Shown here: positions 34,281-45,400 of the stretch, in pieces
Layout: the number at the start of each line of letters is the position of its first letter
Position numbering within the stretch: the stretch's first letter is position 1
NCBI GenBank assembly: GCA_964036045.1
Contig: OZ038384.1
Coordinates: forward strand, 22,497,000-22,560,999
Length of the DNA stretch: 64,000 bases
Origin: Eutreptiella sp. 'Long Island Sound 2002'
Taxonomy: Eukaryota; Euglenozoa; Euglenophyceae; Eutreptiales; Eutreptiaceae
Direction of reading: 5' to 3'
Notes under the pieces: model-generated
The model's database searches: none
What the model was told of the DNA's origin: nothing
What the model saw: the letters and a program-made list of their open reading frames with translations, nothing else
Translations under genes and position numbers: made by a program

Positions 34281-34637
34281 ATGCACCAGGAGGTAGTGGG
34301 AAGGGCGCGCCTGCCACCACTCATGCCTAACAGGAGAGCAGTGATGGCAGACTCCGATGGCTCTCCCCAGCGGGACGACCGCCACCACCGCCGGTCCCGC
34401 TCCCGCTCCCCCGCCTCCCCGAAGTGGACGGCGGAGACCCTCGCGGAGCGCGAGGAGCGGAGGCTGGCGGAGGCGGCGGTGCTGGTCGGGCCGCCGCCGC
34501 CGGCCCGGGAGCCTGAGCCAGCCGAGGTGACCGCTCCGCCGCCGGAGCAGCAAGCCCTGCCGCCCCGCCCCGGGAGGGGGCCCCAGACGCGCAGGAAGCG
34601 GAGAACGCAGCCCCAGCGAGCCACGCCGCGGCCCTGA
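34281..34637 (+). CDS. Y third protein: Arg/Ser-rich, unknown
   Basis: A likely start is the ATG at 34344 (MADSDGSPQRDDRHHRRSRS) rather than 34281. An RS-type stretch (RSRSRSPASPKWTAETLAER) leads to EERRLAEAAVLVGPPPP and a Pro-rich basic end, then TGA. The order (basic start, then an A-E-R helix) resembles the second protein of X. RS-rich starts are common in RNA-binding proteins. A role in element RNA binding is inference. Confidence 0.4.
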   Translation: MHQEVVGRARLPPLMPNRRAVMADSDGSPQRDDRHHRRSRSRSPASPKWTAETLAEREERRLAEAAVLVGPPPPAREPEPAEVTAPPPEQQALPPRPGRGPQTRRKRRTQPQRATPRP

Positions 34638-34750
34638 CCGCGGCCCCCGGCCCGCCGCCGACACAGGGGGTAGCCCCGGCGCAGGAACCGGGCCCATCGC
34701 CGAGGGCTGCCGCAGCCGCAGAGGAGAGCGAGGAGGGGGCGCGAGGGGCT

Positions 34751-35716
34751 GTGACCGCTGCCCCGGCGGGCCGCGCTACCGCCTCAGCCGGCCACGCCGC
34801 GACCCCCAGCACGCCGCGAAAGCAGGGGACGGACCCTCCACGGGCCACGGGCGCCTCGCCGGCGGCCGCCACAGCAGCAGAGGAGAGCGAGGAGGGCGCG
34901 CGAGGGGTTGCGACCGCGGCCCCAGCGGGCCGCGCCACCACCTCGGCCGGCCACGCCGCGACCCCCAGCACGCCGCGAAAGCGGGGAACGGACCCCGCAC
35001 GGGCCACGGGCGCCTCGCCGGCGGCCGCAGCAGCAGCAGCAGTGGGCAGGGAGAGCGCGAAGTACCGCGCCCACGCCAACCCCACCCACACCCACATCAG
35101 CCCCCCCAAGCAGTTCCCCCCCAAGCCCTTCCCCCCGGGGCGGGCGCGGCACGTCCGCCCCCCGGCGCCCGAGCGCTCGCCGCCGGGCGTCACGCTGCCA
35201 CAGCTGCAAAGACAGCGGGACGCCCGGCGCTTGATTCCAGGAAGGAGGGGAGGGCGCGCAGGCAGAGCTGCGTGCCGGTCACGGGAGCGCGGAGCGGGGA
35301 GCAGGAGGCGACAGGGGAAGTGCCCAGGAGCGCGCGCAAGGAGCAGGCGAGGGCAAGCGCGGCAGGGAGCAAAGGCCCAGCAGCGGGGGGGGCAGAGCGC
35401 AGGCAGCGGACGGCGCGACTCAGGGCAGGGGGCCGGGAAGGGACCAGGGCACGGAAAGGGCGCGCAGGGGCGCGGGCAGGGAGCCCAGGTGCAGGGGGCG
35501 GGGCGAGGGGCGGTGGGCGAGCGGGCGGGCCAGGGCGTGGGGGACGGGGGCCGGGACCCGCAGCACGGGCAGGGGGCTGGAAAGGGGCCCAAGGGCAAGC
35601 GTAAGGGCGCCGCGGGCCCCAAGGGACAGGCGGGACGGGGCATGGGAGCCCTGGGGGGAGGGCGGGTAGAAGGGAGGGGTGCGGGGAGCGGGGCGCCCCC
35701 GCAGCCGGACATGTAG
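34751..35716 (+). CDS. Y Ala/Gly/Arg-rich ORF with internal repeat, doubtful as a protein
   Basis: It is open for 321 codons but strongly low-complexity. An approximately 153-bp unit (GRATTSAGHAATPSTPRKRG, ATGASPAAA, EESEEGARG) occurs twice fully and once partly between about 34690 and 35060. Downstream is Gly/Gln/Lys-rich. The opposite strand is open over the same length, which GC-rich sequence allows easily. It may be a linker of the Y polyprotein rather than a separate gene. Confidence 0.3.
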   Translation: MTAAPAGRATASAGHAATPSTPRKQGTDPPRATGASPAAATAAEESEEGARGVATAAPAGRATTSAGHAATPSTPRKRGTDPARATGASPAAAAAAAVGRESAKYRAHANPTHTHISPPKQFPPKPFPPGRARHVRPPAPERSPPGVTLPQLQRQRDARRLIPGRRGGRAGRAACRSRERGAGSRRRQGKCPGARARSRRGQARQGAKAQQRGGQSAGSGRRDSGQGAGKGPGHGKGAQGRGQGAQVQGAGRGAVGERAGQGVGDGGRDPQHGQGAGKGPKGKRKGAAGPKGQAGRGMGALGGGRVEGRGAGSGAPPQPDM

Positions 35717-35719
35717 CCG

Positions 35720-36417
35720 GTGAGCTGCATCCCCCCCGGCATCCAACAGATGCCGGCGCACCACACCCAGAACCACCACCACCACCACCACCACCACCTC
35801 TACAACATCGACCCTGACGCCGGCGAGCCCGTCCCCCCCCAACCCCCACGACCCCAGCACCAGCCAGCCCCCCCCGCGCCGAGAGCAGAACCGGCGCGGA
35901 TGGCCTCGGCGGAGGGGGGGCGGGGCGCGGTATCGGCGCCGCAGAGACAGGGGCAGCAGAGGGAGCCGGCACGAGGGGCAGAGGGGGCCCGGCCGTGGGA
36001 CCGGGACTGGGGCACGGTCCCGGACCCTCTGGGGGAGGAGGCCCTCCCCCTGGTGGGGGAGGTGTACGGGTGGTTGTGCTGGGCCAACCAGGGGACCACC
36101 AGGGGGTTGAGGAACCGGCCCTTCGATGCAGTGCTCCTCCGGAGAGACGGAGGAAACCGAGAGGTACCCCCCGGGAGTGGTCAGCCCCAGAGGACCATGA
36201 GAGGGTCCTCAGGTCAGTGATCCGGGCGGCCTGGCCCGACAGGGAGCCGGCGTGGCCGGCCTTCCTGGAAGGGGGAGCGGTGCTCCGTATCACGGATGCG
36301 GACGCCAACAACTGGCTCCCCCGGGCCTTGCGCAGCGCCCTCGGCCACTGGTGCTACCGCCGGCGCAACCCGCTGCCGCCACAGCCCCAGCCCCCACACA
36401 AGCGGCGGCGCAGGTGA
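35720..36417 (+). pseudogene. Y C-terminal conserved-looking block, frameshifted
   Basis: A (CAC)n microsatellite at about 35776-35807 codes for a His run (TQNHHHHHHHHLYNIDPDAG). After a Pro/Arg-rich linker comes globular-looking sequence (LPLVGEVYGWLCWANQGTTR, LRNRPFDAVLLRRD). In a second frame it continues as LRSVIRAAWPDREPAWPAFL and LPRALRSALGHWCYRRR to TGA at 36417. The two halves are probably one protein separated by a frameshift near 36190. The family is unknown. Confidence 0.45.
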
Positions 36418-39068
36418 CGGCCCAGACGGCGGACGCGAGAAAGTGGGGGGGGGAGGTGGGCCCCCCGACCCACGCCCCCCCCACGGTACAGCATGACGCA
36501 GGAGAGCGCGCGACCTCCCGCGGGAGGGAGGGCGGAGACAACGAGCGCGGGGGGGAATCTGCTGCCCCGCAGCCCGCTAACCGCTGACCGCTAACCCTCA
36601 CGGCAGCCCCCGGCCGGCCAGCGCCGCGCGACGACGGCCAGGGGGATGAGCGGCTTCAGCGAGGGCCTGCACGAGGGTCCGGCTCTACGTAGAGGGGGGC
36701 GGGAAAAGGGTGCGACCCCCCAGCCGATGGCTGGCCCCCGGGGCCGGGACCGCCATGCCCCCCCCCCCCCCCGGCCGTCAGGAGGCGTCGCCAGGGGACC
36801 AGAGAGCCCCCCCAACTCCCCCCCCCCCCTCCCACTCAGGCCGGAGAGCAGACAGAGGCAGGCCGAAGAAACGGCGGCCCCGCACCCCCACCGAAGAGGC
36901 CGCAGCACCCGGGGTGCGGGGGCACCACGGCCGAGGCAGGCGCCCGCACGCCGTGCCCGCTGCGGGCCTACAGCGGACTGGCGGCGCCCAGGACGGCGCA
37001 AACGGAGCAGCCCTCTCAGAGGCCGGCCCGGGGAGTACGGGGGCGCGAACCAGGGCTGGGGGCTGCCCCCCCCCCCTCCCCCCCCCCCCCCCCCCCGCCG
37101 CACTGACCCGTTGGCGGCCGACCGGACCGCGCCCAACGCCCAAGGCCGCCCGGCAACCCCCACGGCACGAGTATACCCCGGGGGGGCACGCTGGGGGCAA
37201 CGGAAGGCAGGCCGACGCCCGACTGGGCGGGGGGGCGGGGGGGCGGCCGCCCCACCCCCCCCCCCCGCACCCCCCCAAGCTAGGGAGCCACAGGAGCGGC
37301 CCTCCGCCCCCCCTGGAGCGGAGAGGACGCCCCCCCCCCAGAAGGGACCGCGACGCGGGGGGGGGGGGGATGCGGCTGGACCTGCTCCCGCGGGGGTCGC
37401 GGCCGTGGGGCGAGCCCACACCAGCGTGCCGGAGCAACGCGCGCAACGGAACAGTATGGGGGCCGCGCCCCACATGACCCTCCCGTGACCACAGCCCACT
37501 CAGGGAGGGCAGAGGGGGGGTTCAGGTCTGCAGGGGCCCCGGGGAGAGCGGTCCACGGGCCGCCCCTCGGCCCCCCCCAACCCGGGGCGGCACTGCAACC
37601 TCGACCGCACGCGCACGCCGGAAGGGAGTGCGCCGAAGACACGAGGGGGGCCAGGATTGAGTACCGCAGGCCGCCACCCAGAAGGGGAGCAGGGAGGCCG
37701 CGGCGGGACCCCCCCCCCCCCATTCCCCCACCGGCCCGCAAGCCGCGGGGGCCCCGGCCCCCACCCCCCGAGGCAGGGGGCATGGCCCCCCCCCCGCCCG
37801 AGAGAGGAGCCGGAGCGCGACCCGCCCCCCCCCCGCCGCAGCCGCCGGCTCCCACGGGGGCCGCGGAGAACAAGCGAGCCCGCGCCAACGCGCCAGGACG
37901 CCGCACAGATCGCGCCCAGAGAAGGCGAGTGAGCACGAACTGGAGTGGTATGGGGGGCCACACCCCCCATGGACAGCAGGACGCCAGTGACACCCGCTTT
38001 CTTGCCTGCCCAGGGAAGGCAGAGGGACGGAACGAGGCAGAGCGACCGCCCGCCCTATAGGCCCCCCCCCGGCCGCACAAACGGGGGATACGGCGTACGC
38101 CCCCCCCCCAGCACGCCCCCCGGCACACGAACGCCACGGACCCGCACCGCGGCGCGCAGCCCCCACAGGGCGTGCAGGCCGAGGGGACAGAGAAGGGCCC
38201 CCACACCCGCACGCCCGCGCCCACAACACGTGGGTCTCCCCCAACAGCCCGCCCAGTGGGCGAACACTCGGGGGAGGGGGAGCGCCTGACCCCAGACGCC
38301 CCTCGCAACAGTAGAAGGCACCCCCCCCGGGGACGCCCTACCGCCACCCCCACAACCCCAAGCCAAGTAGGGGGGAACCGGGACCGGACCGCCCCCCCCA
38401 AGCACGCCAGACGGAGCAAGGGATCAGGGGAAGGACACTCGGAGGGGCACGGACCACGTGGAACGGCCCTACCAGCGCCCAGTGCCGGGACCACGCGAGG
38501 TGCGCACGCCACACCACCCAGGTGGGGGGGAGCGGACGCCGCGGGAGCGCGAGCGCACACACACGAAAGGGGCACGCGGGGACTACCAGAAGGGCAACCG
38601 GACCGAGCGCGCCGAACGCACAGACCGCGTGGAATGGCGTACCAGCGAGCGAGGGTAGAGGACACCCGGACACGACCGCCCGCCACACGCAGCGCGGAAC
38701 ACGCGGGGCGGGAAGGGGGAAACGAGAGAGACACAACACCAGGTACCGGCCCGAACCCCCCGAGCCGGCCGCGAGCGCCGCGCACACACAGACGAGGCAC
38801 TGCACCCGCCAAGGCAGTAGTGGCGCACAGCGCCACACACCCACCCCTAGGCTAGGCAGCCTCCGCGCCAGCCCAAGGGGGTCCCACTGGCGACAAGCCA
38901 GTAGCACGGGCCCGGCGGCGCCGGCGCCCCGGGCGACCACGCATTAGGGGGGCGACGCAGTGGGTAAGCGCCCGCAGCCACGGCTGCAAAATTTATGCAC
39001 TGACCGGGGAGTGGCGAAACGGGGAAGCCGGGGAAGGACGGGGCCCCGAGCCCTGTGAACCCGGGCTG
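36418..39068. other. Y 3' region: very GC-rich, poly-C tracts, no gene called
   Basis: Many runs of 8 to about 19 C occur (for example near 36766-36780, 36821-36833 and 37066-37097). Long frames are open on both strands in several phases (up to 518 codons on the minus strand at 37280-38836). This reflects base composition, so I call none. The minus strand of the C runs would be prone to G-quadruplexes. The region ends at CCCGGGCTG where G1 sequence restarts. Confidence 0.5.
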
Positions 39069-39161
39069 TCTGTTCTGGTAGACTACTTGTCCCAGAACAA
39101 CCTAGGGGAGTTGCTGAAGCTCGCTGAAACGCTTGCCTCGCCGAAGAACCCTAGGGACTGA
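39069..39161 (+). pseudogene. G1 chromodomain end, copy 2
   Basis: About 30 codons matching the C-terminal end of G1 pol (LVDYLSQNNLGELLKLAETL) and the same TGA. Its left edge is the Y boundary. It is nearly identical to 27207-27309, including CCTCGCCGAAGAACCCTAGG, which copy 3 lacks. Confidence 0.8.
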
Positions 39162-41196
39162 ACCCGTGCTATACCTGCCTATGTATGTGTGAGTGTCCTG
39201 AGCCTGAGGACCTAGGAGCAAGCTGCAGAAATGGTGTCCTCATTATTCCCAAGTCTGCACCCTTGCCAAACCCGGCGGATGGCTTTACACGGTGCCATGG
39301 GGTACGCTCCAGGTCCCTCCGCCCCTAGGTGACCAAATTCTGTGCTGGCACCAAACCTCCTTGGGTGAATACCCAGCGCTAACGCCAAAGTATTGGGTTT
39401 GCATGCGTACCTGCCTACTACAGGGGAGGGGTGGCCAGGAGCTACGAGGCATCAAAACGCCTGTTTGCTAGACAGCGAAAACGTGGATTACCACTGCCAC
39501 TGCACACCATAAGCCCTCATAAACGTTTCGTAAACAGGCGGGACAGTGACACACTTACTACAGGTCCTACACTCACTACAGTGGCACCAGCCTTCGAAGG
39601 GTGAGTGAACACAGCCGTGCTCTAGCCCTTACCCAGGCCTACCGCTCCTACACTCACACGCTACTTGGTGGTGTTCATGAAGAGTTCACAGCCACTAGTG
39701 GCCCACCTGTGAGAATGCAAGAGAGCACAGCGCTACTAAGCTGCTGTGGCCTAACAGGGACGTCACAACACGTTTCCCTGCTAGGGCTTGGAGGGAAGGA
39801 GTGCACTGTTTGCGTGCACAGTTTGTGAGCATGTTGTCTTCACACCATAAAGGGCTTTGCGTAGGCAGAATGGAACGTTGTTGTGGTGTGATCAGCGCCC
39901 TGTTTAGCTGGCCAGAAAAAGCTTGCTGCTGCACGAATCACCCTCACCTTGCCCACCTGAGATCAAAGGCAAATGCAGCACTGCTTTCAGCAAAGGAACC
40001 TAACGTGCCTTGCTGTATTATACGCGTCGCCGACAGGAAAATAATACGCTTTCCAAAAGCAGCCCTATCAACCAAGGAAGCTTAAGGAACTCCACCCGTT
40101 CTCTTATAGAACGTAGGACGCGGTCCCTGGGTAACCTAAACAAGGGTCATACCGAGCGCCCTTCGCATGGCCTACCACTTAATGCCTCATATGCATGCAC
40201 AAGTATGGACGAGCTCCGCAACCACCTTTCTTTGAACAGTCCAATCAGATCCCAATACATACCCAGCTTCGAATACAATCACTGACTCAACCAGGGGGTG
40301 GCCCCTTCTGGGCTTACTCACCTTACCCACCACTGAAGAGCAAGAGCAATGGAGTGGGTAAAACGAAGCACAAGTGAAGCAAACGAGTATGCACGCATAT
40401 GTATAACCTAATCAGTGCAACAGAAAAGGGAGGTTGTGTTGTATAAGCAGTTGTCACAGTTGCCCTGCATTGCACCGCAGGGCAGGACCGCTAGGCCCCC
40501 GTGACAACCACTCCCTGGCCGAAGGCCATCCGTTCTACCCTAATCTCACATCTAATCACCTTGCAATCTGCTAATCAATCCCTCTGCTCTATGTTTGCGC
40601 TGCTACACCGCTCGTCAACGGTAACACGAGACAAGCAATGTGTATGCTGCATACGAAGCAATAACAACCTGTATGTTTGCACCTTTTTCTTTGAACTCTT
40701 ATTGCATTACTAAATTCTCCATTCCTGAAACTTCCTATGAGCATGGGTGGAATCTCTACCTTTATTATTTAATGTGTTTTTCGTCATTTCTTGACTATTA
40801 CGTGACATACTTTTATAATCTTATCTTCTCCAGCTTTCATTGCCGTGAATTAGGACGCGCGCCTACGCGCCGCTTTTCTTTGCCTATGAATCCAGGAATT
40901 GATAAACTGCTGTGATGAAGAAAAATTGCGTAAAAACGTGCATTTAATGCACGCGGAGAATCCGGACAGGTGTGTACCCTCAGAAAACTTCTAGGGCATC
41001 ATTTGACGAGTTTAGGTGTATCGATGATCGTTGCACATAAATCAGGCCCTCATCCCTTGCATCTTTTCTGTTCAGATGTCCCTGTTAGGCGAAGCGAAGT
41101 AAGCGGCGTTCAGGCCGAACCTCAGCCCAAGGAGGACTGTCCAGAATCCCAGGACCCCATTAAGGGGGAACAAATTTTTAACTCCATCCCCTCGCC
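39162..41196 (+). other. G1 3' non-coding tail, copy 2
   Basis: 39162-39935 matches copy 1. 39936-41196 matches 47396-48655 of copy 3, at around 90% by eye. It holds the structured element (locus 2, listed below) and the palindrome CGTGCATT-T-AATGCACG (40937-40953; same at 48396-48412). It ends near ACTCCATCCCCTCGCC, where X-B starts. No conserved ORF. Confidence 0.75.
40450..40528 (+). other. Structured element, locus 2
   Basis: Outer stem GTTGTCAC (40450-40457) with GTGACAAC (40501-40508). Inner hairpin GCCCTGC/GCAGGGC (40462-40468 and 40477-40483). Following hairpin TGGCC-GAA-GGCCA (40516-40528). All are perfect. Copy 3 at 47909-47975 is decayed in the outer stem. See locus 1 for the covarying pairs. 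Confidence 0.6.
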
Positions 41197-43444
41197 TTGC
41201 CGCCGGTTCAACACCGCCCTCGGCCGACAGAAAGGAACACCTTACCCCCTCAGCGCACTCCTCTACCCGGCACACCCCCCCCACCCCACACAGCTGAGGC
41301 CCCCGGAGTGCTGGGCGTCCTTTCGGGACGCCCAGCTGGCCGCCCCCAGCGAAACCACCGCCGCACGGATGGGCCCTGCGGACCAGTGCGCCTACGTCAG
41401 GGGCCTCGAGGCGTGCCTCAGAGAGGCGCATCGCTGGCACGCCCGCTCCCGGACAGCCCCGCGGGGACAGGGGGGATTACCCGGCCCCGACAACCACCAG
41501 GCCAAGAAGACCAAGACAGGTCAGGGATCCCGCCAGTGCGCCCGCAAACAAGGCGCGGCACCCTGGCCGGGACCCAGGCCCAGCCAAGCCGCACCACCCG
41601 ACTCCAAGACCCCTGAGGCTCACCAACAGCACCATCCTCACCAGCGCCCACCGCCGCTACCGTACCACAGCTCCCTAACAGGGCAGCCCGAACAAGGACC
41701 ACCGCCCGCACACATCCACGCCGTAGCAGGACCACCATTCACGCAGGGCCAGGGGACATGGCACCACCAACCACATCACCACGCCCCCGGGCCCCCCCGA
41801 CCCCTGCACCCGGATGCCCCCGACAGCGACCCCCGCCAGCTGTATCGCCACCATGCCAGAGCGCAGGCGGCCCCCACAGGCCACCCACTCCAAGCGGCGC
41901 ACCACACCGCACCACACCATCACGTGTACCACGGGCACATCCACCGGCACCAGCAACTCTTACCGCCAAACCCACCAGTACCATGGTATCAGAAACAGCC
42001 AACACACCCTCAGCACCACCAGCACACGGTCCAGCCCCAACTACCGCCCCCAATTCAAAAGCTCACAACATTCGGGCCACAGTACGCCCCCTTGGACCCG
42101 CAGGGCCACGCACGCGCACCAACAGCACCCGCCCCTACAAAGTGCACCCCACAACCAGCAGCAGCCCCCCATCCCGCACCCAGTCCCAGCAGGCACCATC
42201 CACCAGCAGCCAACCATGGCCTACGAACCACAGCCCCGCCCGGATGCCCAGGGAGCCACCTCCCACCTGTACCGCGACACCGCAGCCAGCCAGGGACCGC
42301 AAGAACCGCACGGAACGCAAACGCAACACCCACACGACCCAGCAGGACGCCCACATTCCCGTCCAGCACAGCAACCACCCCCGCCCCCCCCACCACCAAC
42401 AGTGCCGCCCCCACACCACCCCACCCAGCCCCCCCCCCCGAGACCAGGCCACAGACGCACCACGCGGAGATGGCAACCGACCCCCACCACCACCAGCCCC
42501 CGCCAACACAACCCACCGCGAGTCTCCCCTCCCGCGGCCACCAAGAGAAACCCCATCACCAGACCCCACACGCGACAATGATGACCATCCCCCCGAAACC
42601 CACACCACACCCCCCATCACACCTCGCACCACCAGCGGCCGCACCGGCCGAGCGGTGCGCCCTACACAACCCCGCAGCGGTACGGCAGCACCTCTGGGGG
42701 CTCGGGGACCAGGAGGTGCTACGCCTCCACACCTCCGGCACCACCCAAAGCATCCGAGCGGCCACCCTGGTCCAGGCGGCCACCCTCGGGGAGGGCGTCC
42801 GAGACTTCCTCCGCCACGCCTTTCTCAACGTTAACCGACACGACCGCCCCCCGCTTGCCTCCCCTGACAGCGAGTGCCCGCCCTCGTCGGGGAGTTGAAT
42901 CTGGCTGCCCCCCATTGACTGGGGTCCACACCTTGTCGGACACCCCATGTCGGGGCGGCTGGACACCAGGGGCCGCACCAGCTACCAGGAGCCCAACATC
43001 GCCCATCCCCCACCCAGCGCCACCCCCAGCAACACCAATCCGTGGGAAAGGAAGACATGGGTCGACCGGATGGCCTCCCTGAGCAACTTCAGGGACCACG
43101 TCGCAGGAGACGTCCCCACCCCCGACTACCAGCAGCCAGCCCCCACCACGTACCTGACCCTGATGTACAACATACACTACAGCCTCTCCACCACCCACTA
43201 CAACGCACCAACTGGCCACTGGGTAGTACACGGCACCAACTCCCTCCTCCCTGACGACGACACCCCCCAACACACAACCCCGGCCCCGACAGGTACACCA
43301 GGGAGGACGAGCCTGACGACCCCCACATCTGGGGCACCTGGGAGCGCAGGTCGCTGGACACGCTGCTCTCGATCCACAGCCGCAACGAGGACCTTGGCGA
43401 GCCGATGTATTGCCTTGCCATGTGGACCCAAAGGACCTGGGTAA
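41197..43444 (+). pseudogene. X-B main protein, truncated and frameshifted
   Basis: It corresponds to X-A 16436-18630. The frame is open from the junction through the block CVRGLEACLREAHRW, the His/Pro/Gln linker and GLGDQEVLRLHTSGTTQSI to a TGA at 42896. A small indel there shifts the frame, and the last block continues in another phase (WVDRMASLSNFRDHVAGD; YLTLMYNIHYSLSTTHYNAP) with a further shift near 43270. X-B lacks the X-A stops at 17875 and 18172, so those are copy-specific damage. An ORF caller would fuse upstream G1 tail (from 40970) to this protein. That start is a chimera. Confidence 0.6.
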
Positions 43445-45400
43445 AATTCACGGACCGGTGGCTGTGGAAGGTCGGGCTGCGCCCTTAGCAAAGGGATGCC
43501 CCCCGAAAAGCGCAGGGGACCCAGCTCCCGATGCCCCACCACCCTACAGCTCTGCCCGTACATGGTGGTTGCCCGCCTCATGGCGCAGCTGTGGCCGGGC
43601 TGAGACATCCCCACCCAAAACTACTCCGACCTCACGGAGGAGGACATGCCCGGCATCCAGATGTGCTTCTTCAGCACGCTCCAATACCTCCAGCAAACGC
43701 ACCCACATATCCTAGAGCTGAGGTGGACCCCCCCCAGATAACCCACGTACCTGCACAGCCGAGACAACGCCGCCACACCGCAGCGTACACGTGCACCAGC
43801 ACCGGCACACACGCAGGTCACCAAGGAAAGCGCGCGCACAAAACCGGTGCCCGAACCCGCACCCTCGTCCTCATTACTCAGAGGGCCCAGCATCCTACGC
43901 CCGCCCCCTGCCGCTCAGGACCCCCCGCCGTCCCCCACAGCCCTCTCTTCCGCCTCCGACTCCACAACCGCCACCACCACAACCACCTCATCGGCCACCA
44001 CCACCAAGTCCTTGTCCAGCACAAAATCCCCCAAGCCGCGGGAAAAGCCTCGCAAACGGGCCCAGGAAACCCGTCCCGACCGCGGGCAACCCCGCCGCCG
44101 CCAAGGCCGACGACCCAGCGAAGCCCGCGCCCGCCATCCCGCCCGAAACCCAAGACCGCCGCCAAGCAGCCACTGAAATCCATCTGTGCACCACGGCCTC
44201 AGCCCGCAGAAAATGGCAAGCTCAAGCCCAAGGCCGGCGCCACAGCGACAGCGCGAGCCCGACCCCCTCAGGACGTCCTCTACGACCTCCGGCCCCAGCC
44301 ATCCAAGACCCTGCGGCAGCAGCGCCCAGCACGGCGCCTCCCCACCGTCATCGACGCCGCCGAGACCACCTTCATTGCGGAGCGCGCCGCGGCTGAGGCG
44401 CGACACGCCTCGTCCCGCCACCCCTCAAAGCCCGCACCCCAGGCCCACAGACCACCCCCGACCAGACCAGAACAGCGCCAGAGTCCACCAGCAGCGTCCC
44501 GGCCCCCTTGGCAACCATCGATGTCAGCCCACCCCCAGCAGCTGCCACCGCAAATCCGAACCCAACCCCGAGGCGGAGACCGTGCGCGCGTACCCGCCGG
44601 TCCACTTCGGCCGATGCCCCCGCTCCTCACGCACCCCCAGGGCACAGGAGTAAGAGGACTCCCCCGGGCCTGCCACCAGTCCCCACGAACACACCACACC
44701 CACCCAGGCCCACTCCTCCACTCAAAGCCAAGGCCCAGCCCAGGGACATTGGTGGTAGCGCTCGACCCACACGCTTCTCTAGGAGCTGCAAAAGTGGGCC
44801 CCGGCAGAGACCTCCCTCGAGGGCCTGGTCCACCGACCCCGCAAGGGGTCGGTGGAGAACTGCCGCGTCCAGCCAGTGGGGGGGTTGATGCCACAGACCG
44901 CATGGGAAGCCATGCTGGCCGATGCGCTCCACCCCCAGGGACTCCACCCCCCCCAACCTCTTCGCGCCCCAGGACCACCCGTATGTCCTCAGTTGCCTGC
45001 AGGAGACCCTTCAGGAGACGCGAAGAGAAGGCAGGCGCGTGTGGGACATCACCCCAAGCCCAACCCTGCGCACACACACCTGCTCCCCACCCCACAGGCG
45101 TCGACGCACAGACACCGGCAGCACCCACAGCACCCTGGGAGCCCCGCGCGCCACACAGCACAACGCCCCTGGCCCTCCGGCCAGCGGCGTCACCACCCAA
45201 CCCCGCGACCCAGCCAGGCACCGCCGCGGAACGTCACGCTGAACTCGGAAGCCGATGGACGCCAACGCGCACGCCAATGGGCACCGCTACGCCCAACGGC
45301 GCGAAACCCAAGCCCGCAGACGTCTAAACCGCCTAACCCGCCACAACCACCCAGCTGGAGCCGAAGCCTCATCACGAGTCGAACCCGAGCCGCACCCCGT
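43445..45400 (+). pseudogene. X-B remainder of main protein and second protein, frameshifted
   Basis: Pieces of the main-protein end remain (AEGHARHPDVLLQ-type shifted frames; stop region near 43740). The second-protein blocks follow in X-A order: a basic stretch, then PPQDVLYDLRPQPSKTLRQQ with TFIAERAAAEARHASSRH (about 44265-44430), then MENCRVQPVGGLM with WEAMLADALHPQG and QDHPYVLSCLQETLQETRRE (about 44850-45040). The 598-codon frame at 43531-45327 crosses several of these in the wrong phase. The presumed start ATG of X-A (19170) is AAG here. Confidence 0.45.

Larger units (their letters stand above)
28058..39068 (+). mobile_element. Y: GC-rich LINE-like element, interrupted by Z
   Basis: Its edges are where G1 tail homology stops (28057) and restarts (39069). 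It is about 8.2 kb without Z. It opens inside a reading frame and early on has a LINE-type CCHC motif, so it is probably 5'-truncated. It has the same general plan as X (C-terminal polymerase piece, zinc finger, Pro/His-rich and basic proteins) but no obvious sequence identity with it. I see no poly(A) or TACC tail at the right end (CCCGGGCTG). The flanks are copies of about 0.86 kb of G1 tail, not a short duplication. Confidence 0.55.

Noticed and set aside
34327-38836. Long minus-strand ORFs (up to 518 codons) in the Y region
   Set aside because: Very high GC makes stops rare on both strands. The sequences are low-complexity Arg/Gly/Pro/Ala, and plus-strand frames carry the more protein-like segments.
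40970-42898. 642-codon ORF taken as one gene
   Set aside because: Its first 75 or so codons are G1 non-coding tail and the rest is X-B. It is a junction chimera.
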